Notes: generated from the letters alone by a model not told the origin. DNA of 64,000 bases from Geoglobus acetivorans (GCF_039641995.1 NZ_CP087714.1:1302001-1366000); one strand, 5' to 3'. Shown: positions 7,460 to 16,334, counted from the stretch's first letter. Translations and numbers: made by a program.

Positions 7460-8809
7460 ATGTTGAGGGAAATTAAAATACTGTCGCCTACCGGACATCT
7501 GGGTTTCACGCCCTTGGAAAAGGATAGTTTTTTGACTGGTGTTAGCAAAAAACCGGACTACATTGTTGCAGATTCGGGAAGCGCAGACATCGGCCCATAT
7601 TACTTGGGGGCTGATATGCCCTGCAGCCCTGAAATGTGGCAAAGGCACGATTTGGAACTGATTCTTAAAGCATCGAGAGATCTGGATGTTCCTATGATCA
7701 TAGGGAGCGCTTCCGATACTGGAACGAACAAGGGTGTCGATCAGTTTGTGCGTATAATCAAAGAGATAGCGAGAGAGAACGATCTGCACTTCAACCTTGC
7801 CTACATATACTCTCAGCAGGATAAAAACAGAATCAGGCGGATTCTTAATGAGGTTAGGGTTGAAGGGCTGGATGGTTTTGAAGACCTGAATTCTCAGATA
7901 CTGGACAGGACTGACAACATAGTTGCAGTGATGGGCCCTGAACCGATAATTCATGCACTGGATAATGGAGCAGATGTGATAATTGCGGGACGCAGTTCGG
8001 ATTCGTCGATCTTTGCAGCCCCCCTCATCCGGGAAGGTATTTCCAAGGCAACGGCATTTTATGCCGGAAAAGTGCTGGAGTGTGCGTCGTTCTGTGCGGA
8101 GCCCTTCATGGGTAAGGAAAGCGTTATGGGTTATGTGAAAGAAGGAGAAGTGATTGTTGAACCCATGCACCCCAAGCAGCGGTGTACAGTAGCTTCTGTG
8201 GCAAGTCACAGCATGTATGAGAGGGTTGATCCCTATTATGAGAGAGTGCCAGGTGGCGTGCTGGATATGAGCGAATGTGTGTACGAGCAGATAGATCACA
8301 GAAGAACGAGAGTTACGGGCTTTAAATTCATAGAAAGCGAACTCAAAATCAAGCTTGAAGGTGCAGGTAAGGTTGGTGAAAGATGTATATGTATTGTCGG
8401 ATTCAGGGATCCATATTTGATCAAACATATAGACAAGGTCATCGAATGGTCGAAAAAGAAGGTCGAGGAAAGGTACTCTGACAGGACATACCAGCTGTAT
8501 TACCACCTGTACGGCATTAATGGAGTGATGAAGGATCTTGAGCCAGTTAGGAATCCCTCATCTCACGAAATATGTCTGATCGTCGAATGTGTTGCAGAAA
8601 CTGCTGAAGATGCGAAGGAGATAGCTACCTTGGCAGCCAGAAACACATTCTATGCGAGACTGCCGGAGGTAAAGGGAACAGCAGGAACAGCGGCCATGAT
8701 GTCTGATGAGGCCATACTGACAAAACCAGCATACGAATGGACAGTAAATCATCTGATCCCGGTTTCAGACCCCTTGGAGCTGTTTGACGTCCACTTTGAG
8801 GATGTTTAG
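7460..8809 (+). CDS. AtuA-family protein (acyclic terpene utilisation / DUF1446-like)
   Basis: 449-aa protein of the AtuA-like family, recognised from the N-terminal ADSGSADIGPYYLG, the central GADVIIAGRSSDSSIFAAPL and by the DUF4387 gene that follows, its usual companion. The biochemical activity of the family is not established; AtuA itself lies in a citronellol/geranyl-CoA breakdown operon of Pseudomonas. GGAGGGGT precedes the ATG by a few bases; TTG 7463 is a possible alternative. Its promoter carries the best NrpR-type operator of the window, tying it to the neighbouring CoA-dehydrogenase and transporter units. Confidence 0.8.
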   Translation: MLREIKILSPTGHLGFTPLEKDSFLTGVSKKPDYIVADSGSADIGPYYLGADMPCSPEMWQRHDLELILKASRDLDVPMIIGSASDTGTNKGVDQFVRIIKEIARENDLHFNLAYIYSQQDKNRIRRILNEVRVEGLDGFEDLNSQILDRTDNIVAVMGPEPIIHALDNGADVIIAGRSSDSSIFAAPLIREGISKATAFYAGKVLECASFCAEPFMGKESVMGYVKEGEVIVEPMHPKQRCTVASVASHSMYERVDPYYERVPGGVLDMSECVYEQIDHRRTRVTGFKFIESELKIKLEGAGKVGERCICIVGFRDPYLIKHIDKVIEWSKKKVEERYSDRTYQLYYHLYGINGVMKDLEPVRNPSSHEICLIVECVAETAEDAKEIATLAARNTFYARLPEVKGTAGTAAMMSDEAILTKPAYEWTVNHLIPVSDPLELFDVHFEDV

Positions 8810-8819
8810 AGGTGATGGA

Positions 8820-9155
8820 ATGGCTGTTAAAAAGCTGGTTGAGCTGGCATCAACAATAAGAAGCAAGAATGCGGGAGTAAACAGCATAACATTCGACATA
8901 ATCTTTAGCAATCCAGACAACTATGAGAAGGTTAAGAAAAGTGGAATGCTGAACAAAAAGACCATTGCACGGTTATTTGGAATACCGGAGGAGCGCATCG
9001 TCAGTTTCGTGGAGTTCGATCCGGCAAACGCCATCAAGTTTACAATTCGAAGAGTCAGACCGAGTGGAAGTCCGGGCGAATCGGACATTTTTGGCAGCCA
9101 GCAATATGCTCCGCTCCTGGATTTGGAAATCGAAGTGGATGATACTACTGAATAA
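8820..9155 (+). CDS. DUF4387 family protein
   Basis: 111-aa protein with the DUF4387 signature: RSKNAGVNSITFDIIF near the start, DPANAIKFTI, and GSPGESDIFGSQQYAPLLDLE near the end (shown in parts). The ATG at 8820 is preceded by GAGGTGAT with ideal spacing, which excludes the longer frame from 8784. It sits 10 bp after the AtuA-like gene and is almost certainly co-transcribed. DUF4387 proteins are often encoded beside, or fused to, AtuA-like proteins; their role is unknown. Confidence 0.8.
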   Translation: MAVKKLVELASTIRSKNAGVNSITFDIIFSNPDNYEKVKKSGMLNKKTIARLFGIPEERIVSFVEFDPANAIKFTIRRVRPSGSPGESDIFGSQQYAPLLDLEIEVDDTTE

Positions 9156-9387
9156 ACTTCTCTTTTTTATAACCTTTTACTCGTGTTTCGATTGTAAAAC
9201 GGTCATGTGTGTTTCTCGCAGGCATCGTAGATTGCACTTACGTTCTAACTATGTTATTCACTTTCGACTTGCACCTGTTGCTTACTCATCTGTGTTTTCC
9301 TTGGGAGATTCTCTTCGGTCCACATGCAGTAGATGACAATGCATTCCAATTAAACACAAAAATTATATGGATTAGAAAAAATCTCTA

Positions 9388-10002
9388 ATGATGATATTGG
9401 ATGGTAGTACTCCAATTTCCGTTGGTGATTTGGCAAGGAGGCGCAAAACCGTCAGAAAGTTCAGCTCAGAAAGCTTCGATTTGAGTCTCATTGTCGAGTG
9501 TATAGACGTGGCAAAGGAAGCACCCTCAGGCAAAAACGCCCAGCCCTGGCATTTTGTAATCGTCAGCGACTCTGGATTAAAAAAGAGAATCAGAGAAGTA
9601 TGCGAGGATGGGGAGAAAAGGTTTTACTCTCACGTAAGAGGAGAACTCGCTGAATGGCTGAGGATCAAGGGGCTGAGCTGGGAAAAACCTTTCCTGACGG
9701 ACGCTCCATATATCATAGCTGTTTTCTCGCACAAGAAATCTCCGTTTTCGAGAGAATCAGTCTGGCTTGCTGTGGGCTATTTGCTCCTCGCGCTTGAGGA
9801 GAGAGGCATTGCAAGCCTTACCTACACACCACCCAACAGAGACGAGGTTGCTGAGCTGCTGGAATGCCCTGCTGAGTACAGGCTGGAGGTTCTGATACCG
9901 CTTGGCTTTTCGGAGGATGACAAGCCGAAGGAGCCGAGGAGAAGTGTTGAAGAAATCACGAGCATGAACTACTTTGGAGTAAAACTGAGCAGAGAAGGTT
10001 AA
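9388..10002 (+). CDS. Nitroreductase-family flavoprotein
   Basis: 204-aa FMN-dependent NAD(P)H oxidoreductase of the nitroreductase fold. Visible are RRKTVRKFSSE (phosphate/FMN-binding Arg residues), APSGKNAQPWHFVIV and the C-terminal IPLGFSEDDKPKEPRR. The substrate cannot be predicted. TATA-like AAAAATTATATGG lies about 25 bp ahead, so ATG 9388 or 9391 is probably leaderless. The 9156-9387 gap before it shows only a T-rich stretch after the DUF4387 stop and this promoter. A DsrE-like gene follows 25 bp downstream and is likely in the same operon. Confidence 0.85.
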   Translation: MMILDGSTPISVGDLARRRKTVRKFSSESFDLSLIVECIDVAKEAPSGKNAQPWHFVIVSDSGLKKRIREVCEDGEKRFYSHVRGELAEWLRIKGLSWEKPFLTDAPYIIAVFSHKKSPFSRESVWLAVGYLLLALEERGIASLTYTPPNRDEVAELLECPAEYRLEVLIPLGFSEDDKPKEPRRSVEEITSMNYFGVKLSREG

Positions 10003-10027
10003 ATAGCGAAGGCGGATGGTGAGATGT

Positions 10028-10345
10028 ATGAAAATCGGAATAGTGATTTACTCAAATGATCCCGAGACCGTCTGGAACGCATACAGGTTTGCAAACTTTG
10101 CTCTGAAGCAGGGAGATGAAGTCAAGGTTTTCCTGCTGGGAAAGGGTGTTGAGTGCGAGAGCCTGAGCGACGAAAGGTTCAATGTCAGAGAGCAGATGGA
10201 GGACTTCGTGGAACACGGCGGGAAGATTTACGCCTGTGGAACTTGTTTGAAAATAAGAGATTCTTCGCCTGAACTCTGCCCCATCTCGACAATGAAGGAT
10301 ATGTACGAGATCGTGAGGGAAAGCGACAGGGTTCTAACGTTCTAA
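10028..10345 (+). CDS. DsrE/DsrF-like sulfur-relay family protein
   Basis: 105-aa protein of the DsrE-like fold: starts MKIGIVIYSNDPETVWNAYR and carries a Cys pair in YACGTCLKIR, the position of the reactive cysteine in many family members. Such proteins relay sulfur or bind thiols, but the exact role is unknown. ATG 10028 is chosen because GGTGAG lies 4 bp ahead; the frame opens at 10016. Likely co-transcribed with the nitroreductase. The 330 bp after it (10346-10675) show no gene, only the promoter of the next pair. Confidence 0.8.
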   Translation: MKIGIVIYSNDPETVWNAYRFANFALKQGDEVKVFLLGKGVECESLSDERFNVREQMEDFVEHGGKIYACGTCLKIRDSSPELCPISTMKDMYEIVRESDRVLTF

Positions 10346-10675
10346 GGACTGTAAAATTGCTAACCGGTGGCTGAATCCAGTATCGTACAATTTTGGGTTG
10401 ACATCCACTGACCAGTTGTCCGGCTGGTAAGAAATGAGGGCTATTATCTCCTCTCAGATCCCGTTTCCCACATCATCGTAATTTTTACGTTCCTTGCTTT
10501 GATCTCCGAACCGTAGAACAGGCCTCAAATTTCGGCAATTGTTATGAGGTTCCTGAAATTCTTGAGCCGGTAATACTTCTGGGTTTGAGGTTTCTGCGGA
10601 GTGTACTTTGCTTCGGCTGGAGGTGTTACCAGTGGCAAAATGTTTTTATCAGATAGAAACAATTTTCGATTCGTA

Positions 10676-11056
10676 ATGAAGAGGGACATAGAGATTCTGC
10701 TGAGAAGAGCGGAGAGCTTCATGACAGACGCCCGATCGGACTATGACAGGGAGGATTTCGATCTTGCCATGTTCCATATAGAGCAGGCCTGCCAGCTCAT
10801 CATAAAGGCCAAGCTCCTCGATCTCACCGGATACTACGAAAAAACCCACAGTCTCAGGAGACTTCTTGAAGACCTGTCGGAGGTATTCAGGAGAGATGAG
10901 CTTAAATCGTTCGTGAGAGAGAATTGGACCACCCTCAGAAATCTGGAGTTTGCGTACATAGCCTCGAGATACCTGCCAGAGGAGTTTATGAGGGAAGAAG
11001 CTGAAGAGGCGTTCGATGTTTACGATAAGCTGAGGAATCTGTTATGGAGTTCCTGA
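10676..11056 (+). CDS. HEPN-domain toxin of a HEPN/MNT module
   Basis: 126-aa helical HEPN protein, typically the toxic RNase partner of a minimal nucleotidyltransferase (type VII toxin-antitoxin). The start MKRDIEILLRRAESFMTDA and HIEQACQLIIKAKLLDLTG are typical of the family; the ASRYLPEEF segment near residue 105 matches the C-terminal conserved region. ATG 10676 is taken because the protein then begins exactly like its relatives and a TATA-like TTTTTATC lies about 28 bp ahead (leaderless). It overlaps the MNT gene by 13 bp. Confidence 0.8.
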   Translation: MKRDIEILLRRAESFMTDARSDYDREDFDLAMFHIEQACQLIIKAKLLDLTGYYEKTHSLRRLLEDLSEVFRRDELKSFVRENWTTLRNLEFAYIASRYLPEEFMREEAEEAFDVYDKLRNLLWSS

Positions 11057-11379
11057 AGAGGATATACGAAAAGAGAAGGAGATACTTCGAGAATCTGGAT
11101 GAATACCTCAACAGCGTGAAAGAAATTGTTTTGAAAGATATTCCCGAATCTGAAATTTACGTCTTCGGGTCTGTTGTCGGGGGTGATTACTCGGTTGGCC
11201 TGTCTGACATTGATGTTGCAGTTGTTTCAGACAGCTTTTCTGACAGGGAGAAGAAGTTAGAGATGTTCGGAAAGCTCACGAAGGAGTTTTTCGACTCTCC
11301 CTTCGAGTTTCACGTGCTCACAAAGGAGCAGTGGAAGTTTTACAGGAGATTTGTGAAGGAGTTCAGAAAAGTTCTATAG
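11044..11379 (+). CDS. MNT-domain nucleotidyltransferase antitoxin
   Basis: 111-aa minimal nucleotidyltransferase with the Pol-beta motif GSVVGGDYSVGLSDIDVAV (the GS and the two catalytic Asp, about residues 40-58). In HEPN/MNT pairs the MNT enzyme adds nucleotides to the HEPN toxin and silences it. It overlaps the HEPN gene by 13 bp, consistent with a co-translated module. Fully intact, unlike the HEPN remnant at 14707. Confidence 0.85.
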   Translation: MEFLKRIYEKRRRYFENLDEYLNSVKEIVLKDIPESEIYVFGSVVGGDYSVGLSDIDVAVVSDSFSDREKKLEMFGKLTKEFFDSPFEFHVLTKEQWKFYRRFVKEFRKVL

Positions 11380-11442
11380 CTGCATACCTTTCCAATCCAC
11401 CAAGTAGAATTACTCAAATCCTGTTGCCGTTGTGGTTAAAGG

Positions 11443-12012
11443 CTATGAATGATTTTGTTTCAGCTTTTTCATTTTTTCACGCTCTCTTTTCAGACCGATA
11501 ATTATGACGGCATCCAGCAAGACCACAAGCCCGGTAAACCAGTTCTCCCCTTCGGCCAAATAGATATACAGCCCCACTGCCGTGACGAATACTGCTGCCG
11601 GAACAAACAGGAGGAGGAGCAGTATGAAAGAAATTCTCCTTTTTTCAGCGCTTGAATTGGTAATTTCTAGAGTGTAGCTGCCAAACCTTGCGGAATACCA
11701 GAGAATCAGGATGGCGAGAATAAATGGCAGTGTGTATTTTTCTGGATTGCTCAGCTGCTCAACGTAGTTCTGAATCTGCACTCTATCTGCCAGAAGAACT
11801 GGATTTCTGGAAATTTCGAGAAGAAATACCCAGCCTGTCAGAATCAGAAGCAGGACGGCTACGACATATCTGTGCAAACCCTCGTGCCTGATCTTAACAC
11901 CTATCAGCACCCCGCAATTTGGACATTCGATAAAGCGGGCACGTCCGAACAGGGGGACAATCTTCGCCCAGGCGGGCAGGTCTGCCCCGCAGTCTGGACA
12001 TTTTAGTGTCAT
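11443..12012 (-). CDS. Zinc-ribbon membrane protein, unknown function
   Basis: 189-aa protein. The N-terminus carries two CPxCG knuckles (CPDCG and CPNCG, about residues 5-33) that would bind one zinc, followed by about four hydrophobic helices and a basic, Lys-rich tail. ATG 12012 is preferred over the longer frame because the zinc ribbon starts right there. Members of this kind are widespread in archaea without an assigned role. It is transcribed divergently from ilvD. Confidence 0.65.
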   Translation of the reverse strand: MTLKCPDCGADLPAWAKIVPLFGRARFIECPNCGVLIGVKIRHEGLHRYVVAVLLLILTGWVFLLEISRNPVLLADRVQIQNYVEQLSNPEKYTLPFILAILILWYSARFGSYTLEITNSSAEKRRISFILLLLLFVPAAVFVTAVGLYIYLAEGENWFTGLVVLLDAVIIIGLKREREKMKKLKQNHS

Positions 12013-12199
12013 TGCAGCATTTTTCTCTTTATCATAATTAAATAATTTTTTGATAATTGGCCATAATAACCAGAAGATGAAAGAGAGTTTATAATCAAAC
12101 AGCTTTGCAGATTGAGCTGACGGCATGCCGGAACAAGAACATACTGTCAAACTTTCCCAAACGGGAAGGTTAAAATATGCCTCCTTGCCACTTCATGTC

Positions 12200-13840
12200 A
12201 TGCGAAGCGACACGGTCAAGAAGGGTGCTGATAGGGTGGCCCACAGAGCGCTTTTACGGGCTTTGGGTCTGACTGATGACGATTTTGACAAACCCTTCAT
12301 CGGGATAGCCAATGCCTACAATACAGTCGTTCCTGGCCACATGGCCCTTGATAGAATAACGGAGTACGTGAAGCAGGGCGTAATTGCCGCAGGCGGAGTC
12401 CCATTCGAGTTCGGAGTGATTGGGGTCTGCGACGGCATAGCAATGGGGCATGTTGGGATGAGCTATGCTCTACCCTCGAGGGAGGTTATAGCAGACTCCA
12501 TAGAGATCATGGTTGAGGCTCACAGGTTTGACGGTCTTGTTGTTGTGGGCAGTTGCGACAAGATAGTGCCGGGAATGCTCATGGCAATGCTCAGGCTCGA
12601 CATTCCTGCCATAGCAGTCACAGGAGGCCCAATGATCGCGGAAAAGGTTTACGGCAAGAAGGTTACGATAAAAGACGCCTTCGAGGCTGCAGGCCTCTAC
12701 AAATCAGGACAGCTCGATGACGAGGGGCTGAAGCTTTACGAGAACTTCTGTGCGCCCTCATGCGGGAGCTGTCAGGGGCTTTACACTGCAAATACCATGC
12801 AGATTCTGACCGAGACTCTTGGCCTGAGCCTGCCCTTCACCTCCACATCTCCATGCGGTTCATCGAGAAAACTCAGGATAGCGAAGGAGGCTGGGAAGAG
12901 GGTTGTTGAGCTGGTCAGGCAGAACATAAAGCCCTCGGACATCGTGACGGAGAAAAGCTTCGAGAACGCCGTGACGATGGACATGATGATTGGTGGTTCA
13001 ACAAACACAGTGCTGCATTTGCCCGCCATTGCAAGGGAAGCAGGGATAAAGCTCAGCCTTGACGTGTTCGAGGAGGTAAGCAGAAGGACTCCACATCTGG
13101 TCAAGCTCGACCCGGCGAGCAGTGATGTCGTCGTTGATCTTGACGAAAGCGGAGGGGTGCCCATGATCTTCAGGAAAGCCAGACAGTACTTCCACAACGA
13201 GCTAACTGTTAGCGGGCTGAGAATTCACGAGATTGCCGAGCTTGCGGTTAGGAGAGGTGTGGACATAATAAGGGAGCCGTCCAGCCCCCACAGCAGCGAA
13301 GGTGGAATAGCGATTCTGAAGGGCAACATAGCTGAAAGAGGAGCGGTTGTTAAGGCTGCCGCTGTTGAGGAGGACATGAGGGTATTCGAGGGTGAGGCAA
13401 GAGTCTTCGATTCCGAAAAGCTCGCTCTTGATGCGATTCTGGCAGGAGAGATTCAGGAGGGACAGGTTGTTGTAATCAGGTACATGGGTCCGAAGGCGGC
13501 GGGAATGCCGGAGATGCTTTTACCCACTGCAGCAATAGCAGGGATGGGGCTGCAGAGGGTTGCGCTGATCACTGACGGCAGATTCAGCGGTGCAACGAGA
13601 GGCCCGGCAATAGGCCACATCTCTCCTGAAGCGTTGGCAGGCGGAAACATCGCGCTGATAGAGGATGGAGACATCATTGAGATAAACATCCCAGAAAGGA
13701 GGCTGAACGTGAAGCTGAGCGATGACGAGCTTGCGGAGAGAAGGGAGGGGTGGAAGCCAAGGGAGATAGATCACAGAGGCTATCTCGCGAAGTACTCCAA
13801 GCTCGTGAGCGGGGCTGATGAAGGGGCTGTGCTCAAATAA
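12200..13840 (+). CDS. ilvD: Dihydroxy-acid dehydratase
   Basis: Iron-sulfur enzyme of branched-chain amino acid synthesis, converting dihydroxy-isovalerate and -methylvalerate to the 2-oxo acids. Cluster-ligand regions [20 protein letters not shown] and [13 protein letters not shown] are present, as is the C-terminal [19 protein letters not shown] 12200 gives the family start MRSDTVKKG and 546 aa; GTTAAAATATGC about 28 bp ahead is a TATA box, so the mRNA is likely leaderless. AT-rich T-runs after the stop (13843-13868) form the terminator. Confidence 0.95.
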   Translation: MRSDTVKKGADRVAHRALLRALGLTDDDFDKPFIGIANAYNTVVPGHMALDRITEYVKQGVIAAGGVPFEFGVIGVCDGIAMGHVGMSYALPSREVIADSIEIMVEAHRFDGLVVVGSCDKIVPGMLMAMLRLDIPAIAVTGGPMIAEKVYGKKVTIKDAFEAAGLYKSGQLDDEGLKLYENFCAPSCGSCQGLYTANTMQILTETLGLSLPFTSTSPCGSSRKLRIAKEAGKRVVELVRQNIKPSDIVTEKSFENAVTMDMMIGGSTNTVLHLPAIAREAGIKLSLDVFEEVSRRTPHLVKLDPASSDVVVDLDESGGVPMIFRKARQYFHNELTVSGLRIHEIAELAVRRGVDIIREPSSPHSSEGGIAILKGNIAERGAVVKAAAVEEDMRVFEGEARVFDSEKLALDAILAGEIQEGQVVVIRYMGPKAAGMPEMLLPTAAIAGMGLQRVALITDGRFSGATRGPAIGHISPEALAGGNIALIEDGDIIEINIPERRLNVKLSDDELAERREGWKPREIDHRGYLAKYSKLVSGADEGAVLK

Positions 13841-13842
13841 AC

Positions 13843-13868
13843 TATTATTTTTTAATAAATTTTTTTAA
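13843..13868 (+). terminator. T-run terminator after ilvD
   Basis: Two T-runs (six and seven) directly follow the ilvD stop, between the convergent ilvD and PIN-domain genes. Confidence 0.4.
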
Positions 13869-13895
13869 TGAAAACAGTGTAGTGGCAGTATTGCC

Positions 13896-14339
13896 TTAGA
13901 TTTGGCCTTCTGCAGTCATTTCTAAAAATTCCTCCGGTCTCAGAATCTTAAATCTGTGTTCTTTGATCTGGAAATCCTTGCTCTCATTTCTCAGATCAAG
14001 CAAGTCTTTGTCAAGACTTATCAGAAAATTTGCCTTTGAAGCGTAGACTGCATTCAGGAACTTGTTATCATCTTTATCTCTGCAAAGGTCAAACTGTTCT
14101 TCTGGTTCTGTGATTCTGGATATACTCTCCAGAAAAGCGTAAAACTCTAATAAAACTTCTATGCTGTAGAAACCTGTCATCTTGGTTAGGAGAACCCGAA
14201 AATACTCATCCATAATTTCACTGCTAACAATGATCTCAAGCCTGCCATTGGCAAGGAGTGAAATGAGCTTGTAAGAACCACCTCTCTTCGATAACAGTGC
14301 TGCAGCAATGACTGATGTATCAATTACAACCTTTTCCAC
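13896..14339 (-). CDS. PIN-domain toxin (VapC-like RNase)
   Basis: 147-aa PIN-domain RNase. The N-terminal acidic residue in KVVIDTSVIAAALLSKRGG, the middle Glu in SEIMDEYFRVL and the C-terminal DKDDNKFLNAVYAS with SLDKDLLDL form the expected metal site. It overlaps the small upstream gene by 16 bp, the usual antitoxin-toxin arrangement. Predicted to cleave RNA when free of antitoxin; target unknown. Intact by length and motifs. Confidence 0.85.
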   Translation of the reverse strand: MEKVVIDTSVIAAALLSKRGGSYKLISLLANGRLEIIVSSEIMDEYFRVLLTKMTGFYSIEVLLEFYAFLESISRITEPEEQFDLCRDKDDNKFLNAVYASKANFLISLDKDLLDLRNESKDFQIKEHRFKILRPEEFLEMTAEGQI

Positions 14340-14542
14340 TCTTCTCTGACCTCCTTTACGATCCTGACAACATCTTCATCCGATAAAAGCTTGGCTTCGT
14401 ACTTTTTCCTGAGTTCGCCGATCTTATCAACAATTTTTTTTCCTTCGATTTTTTTTATTACGAGGTAATCTCCAATCTTCCAGACAATTACCTTCTCATT
14501 TGGATCTATAATCTTCCGAGCTTCCACTACCTGAGCTTCCAT
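14324..14542 (-). CDS. Antitoxin partner of the PIN-domain toxin
   Basis: 72-aa protein preceding and overlapping the PIN gene. Residues about 5-30 look like an AbrB-type beta-rich DNA-binding segment (VIVWKIGDYLVIKKIEG), the rest is a charged helix fit to wrap the toxin. Assignment rests on gene order, size and overlap more than on a clear domain match. Confidence 0.7.
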   Translation of the reverse strand: MEAQVVEARKIIDPNEKVIVWKIGDYLVIKKIEGKKIVDKIGELRKKYEAKLLSDEDVVRIVKEVREEWKRL

Positions 14543-14706
14543 ACGAAAATGTAGCCTTTAAAGTTAATAAAGATATCCTAATCGTGCTCTGATCCTGTAA
14601 CAGTGACTGGAATCCTCACCATTAACTTCTTTATCAGGGAAGCTCTCAATTACTGGGAGAATAAACCTAAATTCGTTGTTTATGGTTATCCTTACCAGAT
14701 GTTTGG

Positions 14707-15051
14707 ATGACTTCATTCTTGTGGGACGTGAAGCAGTGGAGCACGAAATTGCATGATGAGATTGCCGTGTCTGGTGGATAGTACCGTGGTGCGGCTTCAA
14801 GAGCTTATTATGCAATGTTTCATGCCGCAAAGGCAATGCTCCTTACGAGAGACATCTCTCCTAGGAGACATGCTGGCGTTTTGAGGATGCCCGGTATCGA
14901 ATTTGTCAATAAGGACAATCTTGAGGAAACCCATGCTGAAGCGTACAAACTTGCATTTGACATCAGAATGGACGCAGATTATGAAGGTGGACTTAAGTTG
15001 AGCAAAGAGATGGCTGAACAGGTGGTGCATGACGCTGAAGAATTCCAGTAA
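14707..15051 (+). pseudogene. HEPN-domain gene inactivated by an in-frame stop
   Basis: The frame from ATG 14707 reads 24 codons (MTSFLWDVKQWSTKLHDEIA, then VSGG) and meets TAG at 14779. It then continues in the same frame with the classic HEPN motif YRGAASRAYYAMFHAAKAM and on to AEQVVHDAEEFQ at 15051. Intact relatives have a sense codon at the TAG position, so one nonsense change broke it; the start also looks short and its nucleotidyltransferase partner is not seen. Nothing clear is found in 14543-14706. Confidence 0.7.
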
Positions 15052-15173
15052 AAAGTGAAAACCGTGTTTAGCAGATTATCGGTGGATGGGCTCCAGTTAA
15101 CACCCCGGCTCTTTCGCTATGACTTGCATTGCATAACAGCATGATTTTTATTTGTGCCGGACAAATAATGTTC

Positions 15174-15905
15174 ATGACACTCATTGACACCCACATCCAT
15201 TCCGAGGGGAGGAGTGTTGAGGATTTAAGGCACATGGCTGAAAACGGAATCAAGAAGGCGATAACCTGCGCCTTCTACCCGATAAGGCCGGGCTTTCCCG
15301 AAACCCTGATTGACCTTGCGAGAAAGCTGACAGAGTTCGAGCCTGAGAGGGGAAGGAAGGCCGGAATGGAGATTCATTCTGCGATTGGAATCCATCCGAG
15401 GTGTATTCCGCCAGACTGGCAGAGAGTTCTGGATTTCATCGAGAGCTATTCGGGATATGTTGCCATTGGAGAGGTGGGGCTTGAGGACGGCAGTGATGAG
15501 GAGAGGGAGGTTCTGAAGGCCCAGCTACAGCTTGCGAAGAAACTTGACATTCCGGCAATAATCCACACTCCCAGAAAGAACAAGGAGGCGATTCTCGAGA
15601 AGACCCTCGAAATCCTTGATGCTGTGTCATTCCCTGAAGAGCTTGCTCTGATAGATCACAACTCCGTCGGGACTGTGAGGGTTGTGCTTGAAAAGGGGTA
15701 TTGGGCCGGAATAACCGTGCAGCCCGGAAAGCTGAGTGTTGGAGAAGCAGTAATGATAATCGAGGAGTTTGGAGATGATAGGCTCATAGCCAACAGCGAC
15801 ACTGGTTTCAGCGAGTCTGACATGCTTGCGGTGAGAAAACTCCACGATGCATGCGGAAACGAGAGGGTTGTGAGGAAGAATGCGGAAAGGTTTTTCAAGA
15901 TTTGA
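15174..15905 (+). CDS. TatD-like metal-dependent hydrolase
   Basis: 243-aa TIM-barrel hydrolase. Metal-ligand motifs of the TatD class are present: DTHIHSEG at the start, GEVGL (bridging Glu), IIHTPR, IDHNS and SDTG near the end. TatD proteins act as DNases or phosphodiesterase-like hydrolases, but archaeal members of this branch are not characterised. ATG 15174 is chosen since DTHIH should lie near the N-terminus and a TATA-like TTTTTATTT lies about 28 bp ahead. Its 3' end abuts a decayed PIN gene on the other strand. Confidence 0.8.
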   Translation: MTLIDTHIHSEGRSVEDLRHMAENGIKKAITCAFYPIRPGFPETLIDLARKLTEFEPERGRKAGMEIHSAIGIHPRCIPPDWQRVLDFIESYSGYVAIGEVGLEDGSDEEREVLKAQLQLAKKLDIPAIIHTPRKNKEAILEKTLEILDAVSFPEELALIDHNSVGTVRVVLEKGYWAGITVQPGKLSVGEAVMIIEEFGDDRLIANSDTGFSESDMLAVRKLHDACGNERVVRKNAERFFKI

Positions 15906-16129
15906 GGGAGAACGAGCTCCAGAGCTTCGTCAACAGTAATGTAGAGTCCTTTCTCAAATTTGTTAATTGATTCTCTAAGTTTTTTGTCTCCAGTTACTAA
16001 GGTAATTTTTGGGGTATTCCTCACGCAGAATCAGAATATGTTCGAATATGTTTTTCCCTTATATCTCAGAGCTGAAAACAGGACATTGGTGTCAATTACA
16101 AGTCTAAACTCTCCCGAATTTTCTTTCAA
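15906..16129 (-). pseudogene. Decayed PIN-domain toxin gene
   Basis: Starting at a TTG (16129) inside the antitoxin gene, the frame reads RLVIDTNVLFSALRYKGK, a perfect PIN N-terminus, then hits TGA at 16031-16033. In the same frame it resumes with ITLVTGDKKLRESINKFEKG and VDEALELVLPQ, the PIN C-terminus. About 60 central residues that should hold the second acidic cluster are missing, so the gene suffered an internal deletion as well as a stop. The exact 3' end is unclear because it runs into the TatD gene. Confidence 0.7.
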
Positions 16130-16334
16130 TCAGCTCACTTGAAACCTTCTTCCCCTCTTCCTCGAATTTTTCAAGGTCGATTCCTTTCTCTTCAAGCATC
16201 CTTTCGATATCAGCTTTCATCATCATCCTGATTGCCTCTCTGACAAGTTCGCTCCTGCTTTTGTAGTATCCACTTTTGACCTTCCTTTCGACGTATTCGA
16301 GGAGTTCGGGAGTGAGTTCGACACTTATGTTCAT
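16104..16334 (-). CDS. Ribbon-helix-helix antitoxin (ParD-like), orphaned
   Basis: 76-aa protein: the N-terminal beta strand MNISVELTPELLEYVE and the helix pair KSRSELVREAIRMMM are typical of ribbon-helix-helix antitoxins, followed by a charged toxin-binding tail. It overlaps the start of the decayed PIN gene, which shows what its partner was. The antitoxin frame itself is intact. Between it and the next gene (16335-16611) only a TATA-like TTTTATAG is noted. Confidence 0.75.
   Translation of the reverse strand: MNISVELTPELLEYVERKVKSGYYKSRSELVREAIRMMMKADIERMLEEKGIDLEKFEEEGKKVSSELIERKFGRV

Noticed and set aside
7409-8506. 365-aa frame antisense to the AtuA-like gene
   Set aside because: Mirror of a strongly coding gene; its amino-acid composition (His, Cys, Ser rich) is unlike the other proteins and it would begin inside the coding region.
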